Assembly (NCBI RefSeq): GCF_019249795.2
Contig: NZ_CP156891.1
Span: forward strand, 1,030,001-1,094,000
Length of the DNA: 64,000 bases
From: Segatella copri
GTDB taxonomy: Bacteria; Bacteroidota; Bacteroidia; Bacteroidales; Bacteroidaceae
Reading direction: 5' to 3'
Shown: in pieces, positions 9,077 through 17,078 of the stretch
Position numbering within the stretch: position 1 is the stretch's first letter
How the letters are laid out: each line of letters begins with the position of its first letter
Notes under the pieces: model-generated
What the model was told of the DNA's origin: nothing
What the model saw: only the letters and a program-made list of their open reading frames with translations
Database searches by the model: none
Made by a program: the position numbers and the translations under genes

Positions 9077-10279
9077 ATGGATACAGAACAACTTTCTATG
9101 ACCAAGAAAACCCTTGTGGGAGTACAGTTTCTGTTTGTGGCTTTCGGTGCAACGGTTCTGGTGCCTCTTCTAATAGGCATCGATCCGGCAACGGCTCTCT
9201 TCACCGCTGGTGTAGGAACCTTTCTTTTTCACTTTATCACCAAGGGCAAGGTGCCTATTTTCCTGGGCAGTTCCTTCGCCTTTATCGCCCCTATCATCGC
9301 TGCAACCAAGCAATGGGGACTGCCGGGAACAATCGCCGGACTAACCAGCGTTTCTCTGGTGTATTTCGCCATGAGCGCCCTAGTGAAATGGCAGGGCAAG
9401 AAACTGCTGGACAGGATTTTTCCTCCGGTAGTCATCGGTCCCGCCATCATCCTCATCGGTCTCTCCCTTTCGGGCAGCGCTGTGGATATGGCAAAGACCA
9501 ACTGGATTCTCTCCTTTGCATCGCTCATCACCGCTATCCTGGTGCTTACCTTCTGCAAGGGCTTGATGAAGCTGGTTCCTATCATTTCGGGGGTTATCGT
9601 GGGCTATGTCATCGCCATCTGCATGGGCGAGGTAGATTTCTCGGGCGTGGCAGCGGCATCATGGTTCTCCTGTCCTGTATCCTTCGATACCATCACCCAT
9701 TTCTCCTGGGCTCCATTCCTCTATATGTTGCCCGTGGCAATAGCTCCGGTGCTGGAGCATATCGGCGATGTATATGTGGTGAGTGCCGTAGCCAAGAAGG
9801 ATTTCGTGGCAGATCCGGGATTGCATCGCACGATGTTGGGCGATGGACTGGCATGTCTCTGTTCAGCCTTTCTGGGCGGACCTCCTGAGACCACTTATTC
9901 AGAGGTAACAGGTGCGATGTCTATCACCAAGGTAACGAGTCCTGCCGTGATTCGCATATCCGCAGCCACCGCTATCTGTTTCTCCATCGTGGGCAAGTTG
10001 AGTGCTTTGTTACAGAGCATTCCTCAGGCGGTTTTAGGTGGCATCATGCTGCTGCTTTTTGGAACCATCGCAAGTGTGGGCGTTCAGAATCTGATGCAGA
10101 ACAAGGTAGACATGAATGAAACCCGCAATGTTATCATCATCTCTGTGATGCTGACGATGGGCTTGGGTGGCGCCGTTCTCTCATCCGGTTCCTTCGCCAT
10201 TTCCGGCATCGGTCTTTCCGCCGTCATCGGCGTAGTTCTCAACCTCGTTCTTCCTAAGACGAAGAAGAAAGAGGCATAA
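9077..10279 (+). CDS. uraA: Uracil:H+ symporter, NCS2 family
   Basis: Inner-membrane nucleobase permease of 400 residues with about 14 hydrophobic segments. Family hallmarks are a proline- and glycine-rich first helix (GATVLVPLLIGIDPATALF), APVLEHIGDVYV in TM8 with the substrate-contacting Glu, and GGPPETTYSEVTGAMSITKV in TM10. UraA is favoured over the xanthine/urate branch by length and the ETTYSE motif, but substrate was not tested. It starts 15 bp after fcl and is followed by a strong intrinsic terminator, which closes the lysS-uraA block. Confidence 0.88.
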   Translation: MDTEQLSMTKKTLVGVQFLFVAFGATVLVPLLIGIDPATALFTAGVGTFLFHFITKGKVPIFLGSSFAFIAPIIAATKQWGLPGTIAGLTSVSLVYFAMSALVKWQGKKLLDRIFPPVVIGPAIILIGLSLSGSAVDMAKTNWILSFASLITAILVLTFCKGLMKLVPIISGVIVGYVIAICMGEVDFSGVAAASWFSCPVSFDTITHFSWAPFLYMLPVAIAPVLEHIGDVYVVSAVAKKDFVADPGLHRTMLGDGLACLCSAFLGGPPETTYSEVTGAMSITKVTSPAVIRISAATAICFSIVGKLSALLQSIPQAVLGGIMLLLFGTIASVGVQNLMQNKVDMNETRNVIIISVMLTMGLGGAVLSSGSFAISGIGLSAVIGVVLNLVLPKTKKKEA

Positions 10280-10284
10280 ATAAG

Positions 10285-10330
10285 GAAAAAGCTTTGAAAA
10301 CGAGATTGTTTTCAAAGCTTTTTCTTTTTT
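10285..10330 (+). terminator. Intrinsic terminator after uraA
   Basis: Perfect 17-bp stem, arms 10285-10301 and 10308-10324, with a 6-nt loop and a following T tract. This is the best terminator in the window. Confidence 0.9.
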
Positions 10331-10418
10331 ATTAGAACAAAAAGAGGGGTAAAACAAGGATTTTAACCTACTAAAACAGTTCTTTCAACTAAGAAAAAAA
10401 AGCATTTATACCTAGATA

Positions 10419-10514
10419 AAATCTCCGTTCATAGACGTTGAATGTCCGTTCAAAGACGTTGAACCGCCGTTCAAAGACACTGAACCGCCATTCAACGTCT
10501 ATGAACGGAGATTT
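10419..10514. repeat. Array of 21-bp palindromic units flanked by a 26-bp inverted repeat
   Basis: In the spacer between uraA and the lipoprotein gene, a 26-bp perfect inverted repeat (10419-10444 and 10489-10514) encloses tandem 21-bp units. Units begin at 10426, 10447, 10468 and (inverted) 10489. The core is GTTCAAAGACGTTGAAC, itself an imperfect palindrome. Read on the minus strand the 21-bp period encodes a 7-residue repeat of the form RRFNVFE in a short open frame (10389-10574), which I do not believe is a real gene. The rest of the spacer (10331-10418, 10515-10660) is AT-rich and shows nothing else. Confidence 0.85.
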
Positions 10515-10662
10515 CAATAGGGTTAAAGAACATTTTATCCTATAATCAACCAAGACTTTTCCTGAGATTAACACATTATTAATACAGAAAGAAGGAAGAA
10601 AGGAGATAAGAGAGATGAAGAAAAGACGTTGTTTCTATCTTGAACTAAACCGATTATACTAG

Positions 10663-10698
10663 AAAAGCGTGCAAGCTACATCTCTGTCGCCTGCACGC
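10663..10698 (-). terminator. Terminator of the phosphatase-TonB-lipoprotein operon
   Basis: Stem GCGTGCAAGC / GCCTGCACGC (10667-10676 and 10689-10698, one mismatch) about 45 bp past the lipoprotein stop, followed on the minus strand by a short T-rich tract. Confidence 0.6.
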
Positions 10699-10740
10699 AT
10701 CCTCTTTTTATTTAATCGCGCTATGATATATAATAGCTTT

Positions 10741-12135
10741 TTACAATCTCGCTCCGAATCTTGCGCTTGGCAATGGAGCGGTAAAGTAATAGTTCTGGTC
10801 GTTATTCTTATCCAGGAAATTCACCTGCTTCATACCGAAGAAAGGCAGACCACTAGGGAAGAGCGGAGTAAAATCGGTTACACCACCAGAGAGAGCAGGA
10901 CTGTTATCCTGATACTCGAAATTCCAAGTCTTATCGAATGCCAATGGAGCACCATTCTCCACTTTATCAATCTCGCAGTTGATATTCATCTTGTCGCTCT
11001 GAGTGAAACTCTTGAAGAGAGGGTTGAACTGACCAGCCACGCTGCTCTTGATATCAGTATCAAACCAGATGCCCAAAGCTGCATCCTTCGCCATCTGCTC
11101 TACTCCTGTCTCTGTAGATGCAAAGTAGTAGTTTGGAGTAAGACGGCTGTGCTCCATATCAGCACCATCCTTCTTTGGCTGCTTCAGGCCGAAACGTGAA
11201 TCATAGATGAGGTTGTTCACAAAGATTGGCTTCGCAGCCTTCTCTACCCATACAGAACCACCCTTCTTGTTCTTGGCACGGCGCCATCCGCAATTAACTA
11301 CAGTATTGTTGTAAGCAGTCATCTCGGTAAGCGGAATCACCTCACTATTGCCGGCATTAGAGAGTTTGAAGGCGTTGGTGCAGGCGTTGTAGATGATGGT
11401 GTTGGCTACATCGAGCTTGCAACCCGCCTTTACGTTGATAGCCTCGCCGCCATCGGCTGCATTTCCGCTATCAGCAAATATATTATTGATAATCAAGCCG
11501 TTACCACCAGTAAAGTAAGTCTGGTCGTTGTAGTTATCGTGGAAGAAACTGTTTGCCATCACGAACTTACCATTCACATTACAGAAGTGGAAGGCTGGCA
11601 CACCACCATCAATGGTAGTCTTGAAAAGCTTGTTCTGGAAAGAAGCAGAACTCTCGGTAGGAGTAGCTCCGGCATAGGCCACATCCACGTGGTTGAGTAC
11701 CACTTCTTCTGAATTGTAGCCACAGATGATGCCGCCCCAATCGGCTGGTTTCTTGGTATCAGAAGTGATGGTAACTGGCTTCTCGGCGGTTCCCAGACAA
11801 TAGAGATTGCCCAATACCACGATTTCTACCGGTACCTGAACCTCTGATTTGCAGGTAACAGTTACGCCCGGCTCGATGTAGAGCGATGTTCCTACAGGAA
11901 TCTCCACGCTCTCGCTGAGGGTAGTATCCTTGCTCCAAACCAGAGAGCCTTTAGGATATTCTGCCACCTTAGTTGTAATGACATCTTTAGAACCCTGGTT
12001 CTGGTTGCCATCACTTCCATTAGCGCCATTATTCACGTAATCGTATGGATTTATATTATCGTTCTCGCAAGATGTGGAGAACATTGCAGCTGCTGCCATC
12101 ATAAGCATGCAAGCTAAAGTATTTATCTTTTTCAT
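10741..12135 (-). CDS. Secreted lipoprotein with right-handed beta-helix
   Basis: A 464-residue lipoprotein: signal peptide MKKINTLACMLMMAAAAMF followed by the lipobox STSC, so it is probably anchored in the outer membrane. A Gly/Asn/Gln-rich linker follows. The body shows short repeating strands with Asn/Asp/Gly turns (for instance NSFFHDNYNDQTYF, NNIFADSGNAADGG, NTIIYNACTNAF), the pattern of parallel beta-helix proteins. It lies 25 bp after the TonB receptor gene and shares its operon, so it may be the surface substrate-binding partner of that receptor. It is not a recognisable SusD. The ligand is unknown. Confidence 0.75.
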   Translation of the reverse strand: MKKINTLACMLMMAAAAMFSTSCENDNINPYDYVNNGANGSDGNQNQGSKDVITTKVAEYPKGSLVWSKDTTLSESVEIPVGTSLYIEPGVTVTCKSEVQVPVEIVVLGNLYCLGTAEKPVTITSDTKKPADWGGIICGYNSEEVVLNHVDVAYAGATPTESSASFQNKLFKTTIDGGVPAFHFCNVNGKFVMANSFFHDNYNDQTYFTGGNGLIINNIFADSGNAADGGEAINVKAGCKLDVANTIIYNACTNAFKLSNAGNSEVIPLTEMTAYNNTVVNCGWRRAKNKKGGSVWVEKAAKPIFVNNLIYDSRFGLKQPKKDGADMEHSRLTPNYYFASTETGVEQMAKDAALGIWFDTDIKSSVAGQFNPLFKSFTQSDKMNINCEIDKVENGAPLAFDKTWNFEYQDNSPALSGGVTDFTPLFPSGLPFFGMKQVNFLDKNNDQNYYFTAPLPSARFGARL

Positions 12136-12160
12136 TTTTTACCTTTTTTCTTTTTACCTT

Positions 12161-14962
12161 TTATAACTTGTATCTTACTCCCAGCAGGAAGGTTCTGCCA
12201 TACTGATAAGTTCCCACGATGGTCTTATCGCTCTTCTGGCCCTCATACTCCAGGTTGCTCTTGTTCACGGTCTTCAAGTATCTCTCGCGCTTGGCATCGA
12301 GCAGATTGTTTGCCTTGAAGAAGACGGAGATGCCGTTCTTGAATTGCTTCTCGGCACTCAGGTCGAGACCGAACATAGCCTTATCCCACTGATCGGCATC
12401 CTTGAAGGGAGAAACCAGGGCGAGCTTGGTACCCGTGAAGGAAGAGGCCAACTGCGCATTCCAGCCATTCTCCGTATCCTTATATAATAAGGAGATATTG
12501 GCGGTATGAGGAGCCTGGTTAACCAGCGGACGGGTCTGGGTTACGCCCGATTTATACTCGGCACTACCCTCCTTGTACTCACGCTTCGAGGTGGTGATTT
12601 CAGAATGGGTGTAAGTATAATTTGCCTTTACTCCGAAGTGGCGAATGTATTTGATGACGTCGATTTCGAAGCCCATGTTCTTGGCATTACCCAGGTTATC
12701 CGGCATGTAGTAAGCATCGGTTCCGGCACCAATCTTGCCATCAGATGTTACGAACACCTGCTCTATCGGGTCTTTCAGATATTTATAGAACACGCCGGCA
12801 AGAATCTGCTCTGTCTTGCTTGGGAACCACTCCCAGCGCAGGTCGATGTTGTCGATGCGGGCACGCTTCAGGTTTGGATTACCCTTTTCCTGATACTCCT
12901 CGCCCATAATCTGATAAGGCACAATCTCATAGAAGCCCGGACGGTTGATGGAGCGATAGTAAGAGAGACGCACGTTCATCTTCTTGGTTGGCGTCCATTT
13001 GATGGATGCAGATGGCAGATAATCCCAGTAGCTCTGCTCGCCCACCTGTCCCATGTTACGGAAGTGCTGGAGCATGGTGTAAATCTGGTTGGTATGCTCG
13101 GCACGGAAACCGGCATTCAGTTCACCTACCTCGCTCTTCAGGGTTACCATGGCGTAGGCGCCTCCGATGTGCTCCTTGGAATCGTAGTTGAGCTGCGAAG
13201 CCTGAGAATAAGGAGTTTTGCAAACCCAATCTATATTGGCATACTGCTCTAATCCGTTTCCATCCATCGTCTGCGAGATGTCGGCAGGATTGAAGATGTA
13301 AGAATAATATCTATTGCTGCGTTCTTTTCTGCGATACTGCGCACCCGCCTTCCAGAGAGCCTCCACATCGTTGGCGAAATGGGTATCGTAAGAAAGGTTG
13401 ATGTAGCCTGCCCAGTCGGTATCCTTGTTGTGCTGGAACCGGCGCTCGGCACCCTTAGGCAGGGTCTTAATGATATTCTTATTGGCATCCCAGATGGAAC
13501 CCGAAACGGCATCGCCGCCATTCTCGGCTTTTCTGCTCACGGTATTCGTCAGGGTTACGTAGGTTCTGTCCGGATCTTCCTCCTTTGCCTGCGAAAATAC
13601 GCCCGACCAATCTACGGTAAAATCCTTGGTAAGATGATGCGTACCCTTCAGGTTAGTGGCGAAGATGCTCTGGGTGGTTGAGAGAGAGCGCACCTCATCG
13701 TCCTGGGTATAGCTGTCGGCTCCGATATATTCGGTGTTGACACTGTTATTGTATCTGATGCCCTTGGAATTGGTGCGCACATACATGTTGTACCATTCCA
13801 GCTTGTGGCCAGGCAGGGTTAAATCTATCTTGGCATGAGCACCCGTGGTAAGATCATGGATGCTGTAGTAGCGATGTTGCAGATTGGAAATGTACATTGC
13901 CTGCTCGCCCGAAGCCATCTTTACGGAATTGTAGGTGCGCTCGGTGCCACGGAAAGTATTCTGCACGCTTCCGGCAAGCATCACGCCCAGGCGGTCGTTC
14001 CAGAAGCGGTTGCCGATGCTCAAACCTCCGATGAAGTTAGGAGATGGCATGGAATGACTCTTCAGCTGAACAGGGCCTTTCTTGAAATCACTCATCTGCG
14101 CCTTGTAGTCTTTTCCGAAAGCCTCGTAAGGAGCCTTCTTTGTATAATCAGAGCGGTTGCTGGTAAGATAATCTCTGCCATCCTTCCAGAAATAATCACT
14201 TGCTCCGATGGCTGCATTCGCCAGAATCTGGAAGTGGGATGGCGCATCCTTCATCACCATATCCACCACGCCACCGGCTGCATCGCCTTCCATATCAGCC
14301 GTCAAAGACTTGGATACCACGAGGCGATCCATCAGATCAGAAGGGAAGATATTCAACGGAATGTAACGGTTTTTATCATCCGGACTTGGAATCTTCACGC
14401 CGTTTACCAGGGTGTAGTTGTAGCGCTTGTCCATGCCTCGGAGGATGGCGTAGGAAGCCTCGCCCGATGCATCACGCTCCATGGTTACACCCGATACTCG
14501 CTGCAGAACGCTTGCCACGTTGACATCAGGCGAAAGCTGGATGCTCTGCTGGCTCATCACGTTGAGCACGTTGCCGGCATTCTTCACGGTTTCTATGGCG
14601 CTTCGGTCGCTGCGGTATTCACGATGACCGGTAACCACCACTTCGCCCAACTGCTTCAGGTCTTCATCCATCGGAATATCCACCTTGTCTTTCTTAGCCA
14701 CATCTACTACCATCTCCCTGGTCTTGTACGACATGTAGGAAACGATGATGGTAAACTTGCCTTTATCAGGCAATTCATGCAGGGTGAAAGTACCATCAAG
14801 TCCAGTGGTGGTACTCACGTTGGGCAGCTCCTTTACTCGGATTACGGTTCCGATGAGGGGTTCACCCGTTTTGTTATCCTTGACTATACCATCCAGCGTA
14901 TGTGCCTGGATGGAGGTAGTCGCAGCGGCTAGAAGCGCCGCACTCAGTAAAATTCTTTTCAT
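12161..14962 (-). CDS. TonB-dependent outer-membrane receptor
   Basis: A 933-residue TonB-dependent transporter. Signal peptide ends at SIQAH; a carboxypeptidase-regulatory-like beta-sandwich spans about residues 22-105 (HTLDGIVKDNKTGEPLIGTV...); a TonB-box-like GEVVVTGHR is near residue 108; the plug runs to about 245 with SVLQRVSGVTMERD and GGVVDMVMKD; then a long 22-strand barrel ending in an aromatic-rich GVRYKL. Coding lies between an acid-phosphatase-like protein (51 bp upstream) and a beta-helix lipoprotein (25 bp downstream). The architecture is closer to TonB-Xanth-Caul-type receptors than to glycan SusC proteins. Substrate unknown; the neighbouring phosphatase hints at a phosphorylated compound. 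Confidence 0.93.
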   Translation of the reverse strand: MKRILLSAALLAAATTSIQAHTLDGIVKDNKTGEPLIGTVIRVKELPNVSTTTGLDGTFTLHELPDKGKFTIIVSYMSYKTREMVVDVAKKDKVDIPMDEDLKQLGEVVVTGHREYRSDRSAIETVKNAGNVLNVMSQQSIQLSPDVNVASVLQRVSGVTMERDASGEASYAILRGMDKRYNYTLVNGVKIPSPDDKNRYIPLNIFPSDLMDRLVVSKSLTADMEGDAAGGVVDMVMKDAPSHFQILANAAIGASDYFWKDGRDYLTSNRSDYTKKAPYEAFGKDYKAQMSDFKKGPVQLKSHSMPSPNFIGGLSIGNRFWNDRLGVMLAGSVQNTFRGTERTYNSVKMASGEQAMYISNLQHRYYSIHDLTTGAHAKIDLTLPGHKLEWYNMYVRTNSKGIRYNNSVNTEYIGADSYTQDDEVRSLSTTQSIFATNLKGTHHLTKDFTVDWSGVFSQAKEEDPDRTYVTLTNTVSRKAENGGDAVSGSIWDANKNIIKTLPKGAERRFQHNKDTDWAGYINLSYDTHFANDVEALWKAGAQYRRKERSNRYYSYIFNPADISQTMDGNGLEQYANIDWVCKTPYSQASQLNYDSKEHIGGAYAMVTLKSEVGELNAGFRAEHTNQIYTMLQHFRNMGQVGEQSYWDYLPSASIKWTPTKKMNVRLSYYRSINRPGFYEIVPYQIMGEEYQEKGNPNLKRARIDNIDLRWEWFPSKTEQILAGVFYKYLKDPIEQVFVTSDGKIGAGTDAYYMPDNLGNAKNMGFEIDVIKYIRHFGVKANYTYTHSEITTSKREYKEGSAEYKSGVTQTRPLVNQAPHTANISLLYKDTENGWNAQLASSFTGTKLALVSPFKDADQWDKAMFGLDLSAEKQFKNGISVFFKANNLLDAKRERYLKTVNKSNLEYEGQKSDKTIVGTYQYGRTFLLGVRYKL

Positions 14963-15013
14963 CTATATCGCTATTGAAATCTTCATTCGTTTCTTTTCGC
15001 AAAAAAGCTCCTT

Positions 15014-16087
15014 TTACTTTTTTACCTTTAAAACCGTGTGGATGATTTTTCCATCCTTGTCAATCATCGACATTCTCAGCTGCTTCTTATCTGCTGTAAA
15101 TACAGAGAAACCATCGGCTGGACTGCAGAACACAGTGCCATCGATAGGCTTCACAGGGCGAGCCAGAGATGAAGAGGAATTGACTACGTAGTCGATGTTG
15201 TCGCCCTTCTTCTGGATGTGCTGGAAGTTGTGGATATGGCCGCAGGCATAAATCGCCACATTATTATATTTATGGAGGATAGGAAGAAGGCGCTTCTGCA
15301 TGTCGAGTCGCTCACTCTCCTTCTTCTCGGTGTAGGCGTAGATAGGATGATGACCTACCACGATGACCCAGTCTTCCTTGGCATTCTTCAGGGTTTCGTC
15401 GAGCCAGGAGAGCTGAGCCTCTGCATCCTGCTTGCAGGCATCAGGATATTTTTCTGACGCCTTGCGATAAGAATCGATAAGAGGTGTGGTGTCGAGGAAG
15501 ATGACACGGATGGTAGTTCCCTTGTGGTCGAACACCTTGGTGTAATATTTGGCTGGCATCATCCAGCGGCGGCTCACCTTACCATAGTCCATAAAAGCCT
15601 GAGTATTACCACGATACTCATGGTTGCCACAAACCGGGAACCAGTCGAGCATCAGGTCTGGATGAGAATAAACATATTCGTAATTGGTAAGCCACAGAGG
15701 GTCCTGGGGGGAAGCCACGCCATTGAAATGGTGGATGTCGCCCACGGCAAGTACGCATTCAGGATCTACCGTACCCGCCATCTCGCCCATCAGTTCGGCG
15801 ATAGGCTTCTGGTCGTAGTAGCCGTTTCGACCCATATCATTGGTCATGTAGAGGGTGATTTCACCCTTCAGTTTCTGCCATTCGGCAGCATTCGCCTTCC
15901 AGTTAGGATTCTGCGGAATAGCGGTTGCTGCACTCTGAGAGCAGGTTGTTAATGCTGCGTTTTGCGCCTGTGCAGTCAAACCTCCGCCCAACAATAAAGC
16001 CGAAGCCAAAACTACAGTAGCTACTCTACCTTTCATCATAGCAAAGCCATTCATGCTGCTATGCTTACCCGATACTTTCTTTTCCAT
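15014..16087 (-). CDS. Secreted acid-phosphatase-type metallophosphoesterase
   Basis: A calcineurin-like phosphoesterase of up to 357 residues, resembling tartrate-resistant purple acid phosphatases. Metal-binding motifs in order: AVGDIHHFNG, CGNHEYRGN, VVGHHPIYAY and CGHIHNFQH. A signal peptide (VATVVLASALLLGGGLTAQAQ) directs it to the periplasm or surface. The called ATG gives a long charged lead-in before the signal peptide; internal Met17/Met18 (ATG at 16039 or 16036) would give a normal one and may be the true start. First gene of a three-gene reverse operon with the TonB receptor and lipoprotein. Natural substrate unknown, probably a phosphomonoester. Confidence 0.88.
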   Translation of the reverse strand: MEKKVSGKHSSMNGFAMMKGRVATVVLASALLLGGGLTAQAQNAALTTCSQSAATAIPQNPNWKANAAEWQKLKGEITLYMTNDMGRNGYYDQKPIAELMGEMAGTVDPECVLAVGDIHHFNGVASPQDPLWLTNYEYVYSHPDLMLDWFPVCGNHEYRGNTQAFMDYGKVSRRWMMPAKYYTKVFDHKGTTIRVIFLDTTPLIDSYRKASEKYPDACKQDAEAQLSWLDETLKNAKEDWVIVVGHHPIYAYTEKKESERLDMQKRLLPILHKYNNVAIYACGHIHNFQHIQKKGDNIDYVVNSSSSLARPVKPIDGTVFCSPADGFSVFTADKKQLRMSMIDKDGKIIHTVLKVKK

Positions 16088-16173
16088 TTTTCTTTATCTA
16101 ACTATAATACCTTTCTATAATACCTTTATTAAAGATTTCCCCTTTCGGGGTAATTCCTGTTAAATTTCGGGTG

Positions 16174-16209
16174 CAAAGGTAGGGGTATTATGTGTCAATG
16201 AGGTTACAA
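16174..16209 (-). promoter_or_regulatory. Promoter with 11-bp-spaced direct repeat before phosphatase operon
   Basis: A TACCTTTG -7 box (16174-16181, minus strand) is preceded at 16192-16209 by TTGTAAC-N4-TTGACAC, two similar 7-mers with 11-bp periodicity covering the -33 region. Two heptamers spaced by 4 bp is the layout of PhoB/PhoP sites in other phyla, and the operon encodes a phosphatase; the link is inference. Confidence 0.4.
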
Positions 16210-16329
16210 GGATTTTAATTAGCAGATAAAAGATACTACAATTTTATTACGGGAGTTTCCCCCGATGCTTTTAGGGAAAATCATACGCTGGTTTATGGTT
16301 TTCCCCTTGTTGTTTTCAGCTATTCTCCC

Positions 16330-16337
16330 TATCTTTG
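16330..16337 (+). promoter_or_regulatory. -7 box for poly-Asp secreted protein
   Basis: TATCTTTG, a consensus TAnnTTTG, 50 bp before the ATG at 16387. Confidence 0.6.
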
Positions 16338-16386
16338 CACCAGAAATAAATAAATGCAGTAATAAACCTTTAAAGAGAAGATAGTT

Positions 16387-16941
16387 ATGAAAAGAATGAT
16401 TATGACATTGGTAGCAGTATGGATGATGATTACATCTATGAATGCTCAGAGACTGACAAATATTCAGGCAGAAGCCCGTTTTATCACAGATAAGATGGTG
16501 GTGGAACTGGGATTGAGCAGCGCCCAGCGCAACAGCATCCTGAACATCAATCTCAATTATCTCAATGGCATCCGAAGCTATCGCGACATCGATGCCTACG
16601 GCTGGCATTACCGCAACAAGCAGCTCAAGCGCATGATGACCGCCAGACAATGGAAGAGATTCAAGGACTCTTACTATTTCTATCGCCCTATCGGCTGGCA
16701 GAATCATGTGTATGTTCACCATATTTACACCAAGTATCCAAAGCATAACTGGGGACACGACAAGCGCCGCCCTCGCCCTGAGTGCAGCTACGGAAGACCA
16801 GGATGGCCAGGCGGAATCCATGTAACTTATGGACCAGGAAAGCCGTGCAAGCATCACAAGTATCACAAGCACGACAAGAAGTGGAAGCACGATAGAGATT
16901 GGGATGATGATGATGATGACGATGATGATGATGACGATTGA
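16387..16941 (+). CDS. Small secreted basic protein with poly-Asp tail
   Basis: I do not recognise the family. The 184 residues start with a signal peptide (MKRMIMTLVAVWMMITSMNAQ), followed by a helical segment (residues about 25-95) with an LSSAQRNSILNIN stretch resembling small periplasmic helical proteins. Residues about 105-165 are rich in His, Lys, Pro and Gly (HKYHKHDKKWKH), and the last 12 or so residues are almost all Asp, encoded by a GAT/GAC run that ends the gene. The neighbouring His/Lys-rich and Asp-only blocks suggest binding of a cation or charge-driven association, but this is speculation. The trinucleotide run could change length by slippage. Confidence 0.7.
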   Translation: MKRMIMTLVAVWMMITSMNAQRLTNIQAEARFITDKMVVELGLSSAQRNSILNINLNYLNGIRSYRDIDAYGWHYRNKQLKRMMTARQWKRFKDSYYFYRPIGWQNHVYVHHIYTKYPKHNWGHDKRRPRPECSYGRPGWPGGIHVTYGPGKPCKHHKYHKHDKKWKHDRDWDDDDDDDDDDDD

Positions 16942-17008
16942 GATAATGACAGGGAAGATGACTAAGATTAAGACTGAGATTAAGACAAACATTCGATGAT
17001 AAAACAGA

Positions 17009-17048
17009 AGAAATCCAAGCTAGAGATGATTCTCCGGCTTGGATTTCT
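17009..17048 (-). terminator. Terminator after DXS-like gene
   Basis: Perfect 12-bp stem (AGAAATCCAAGC, arms 17009-17020 and 17037-17048) about 30 bp past the stop of the reverse gene, with a T-rich stretch on the minus strand. Confidence 0.65.
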
Positions 17049-17078
17049 CGTCAAATAAAAACTAACTATGCCGTCTAA

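Noticed and set aside
10419..10514. CRISPR array
   Set aside because: Units are contiguous palindromes with no unique spacers, and no cas gene is present.
10389..10574. Short minus-strand frame with a 7-residue repeat
   Set aside because: The repeat follows from the 21-bp palindromic DNA array; no promoter or ribosome-binding site was seen.
13835..14932. 365-codon plus-strand frame
   Set aside because: Antisense shadow of the TonB receptor.
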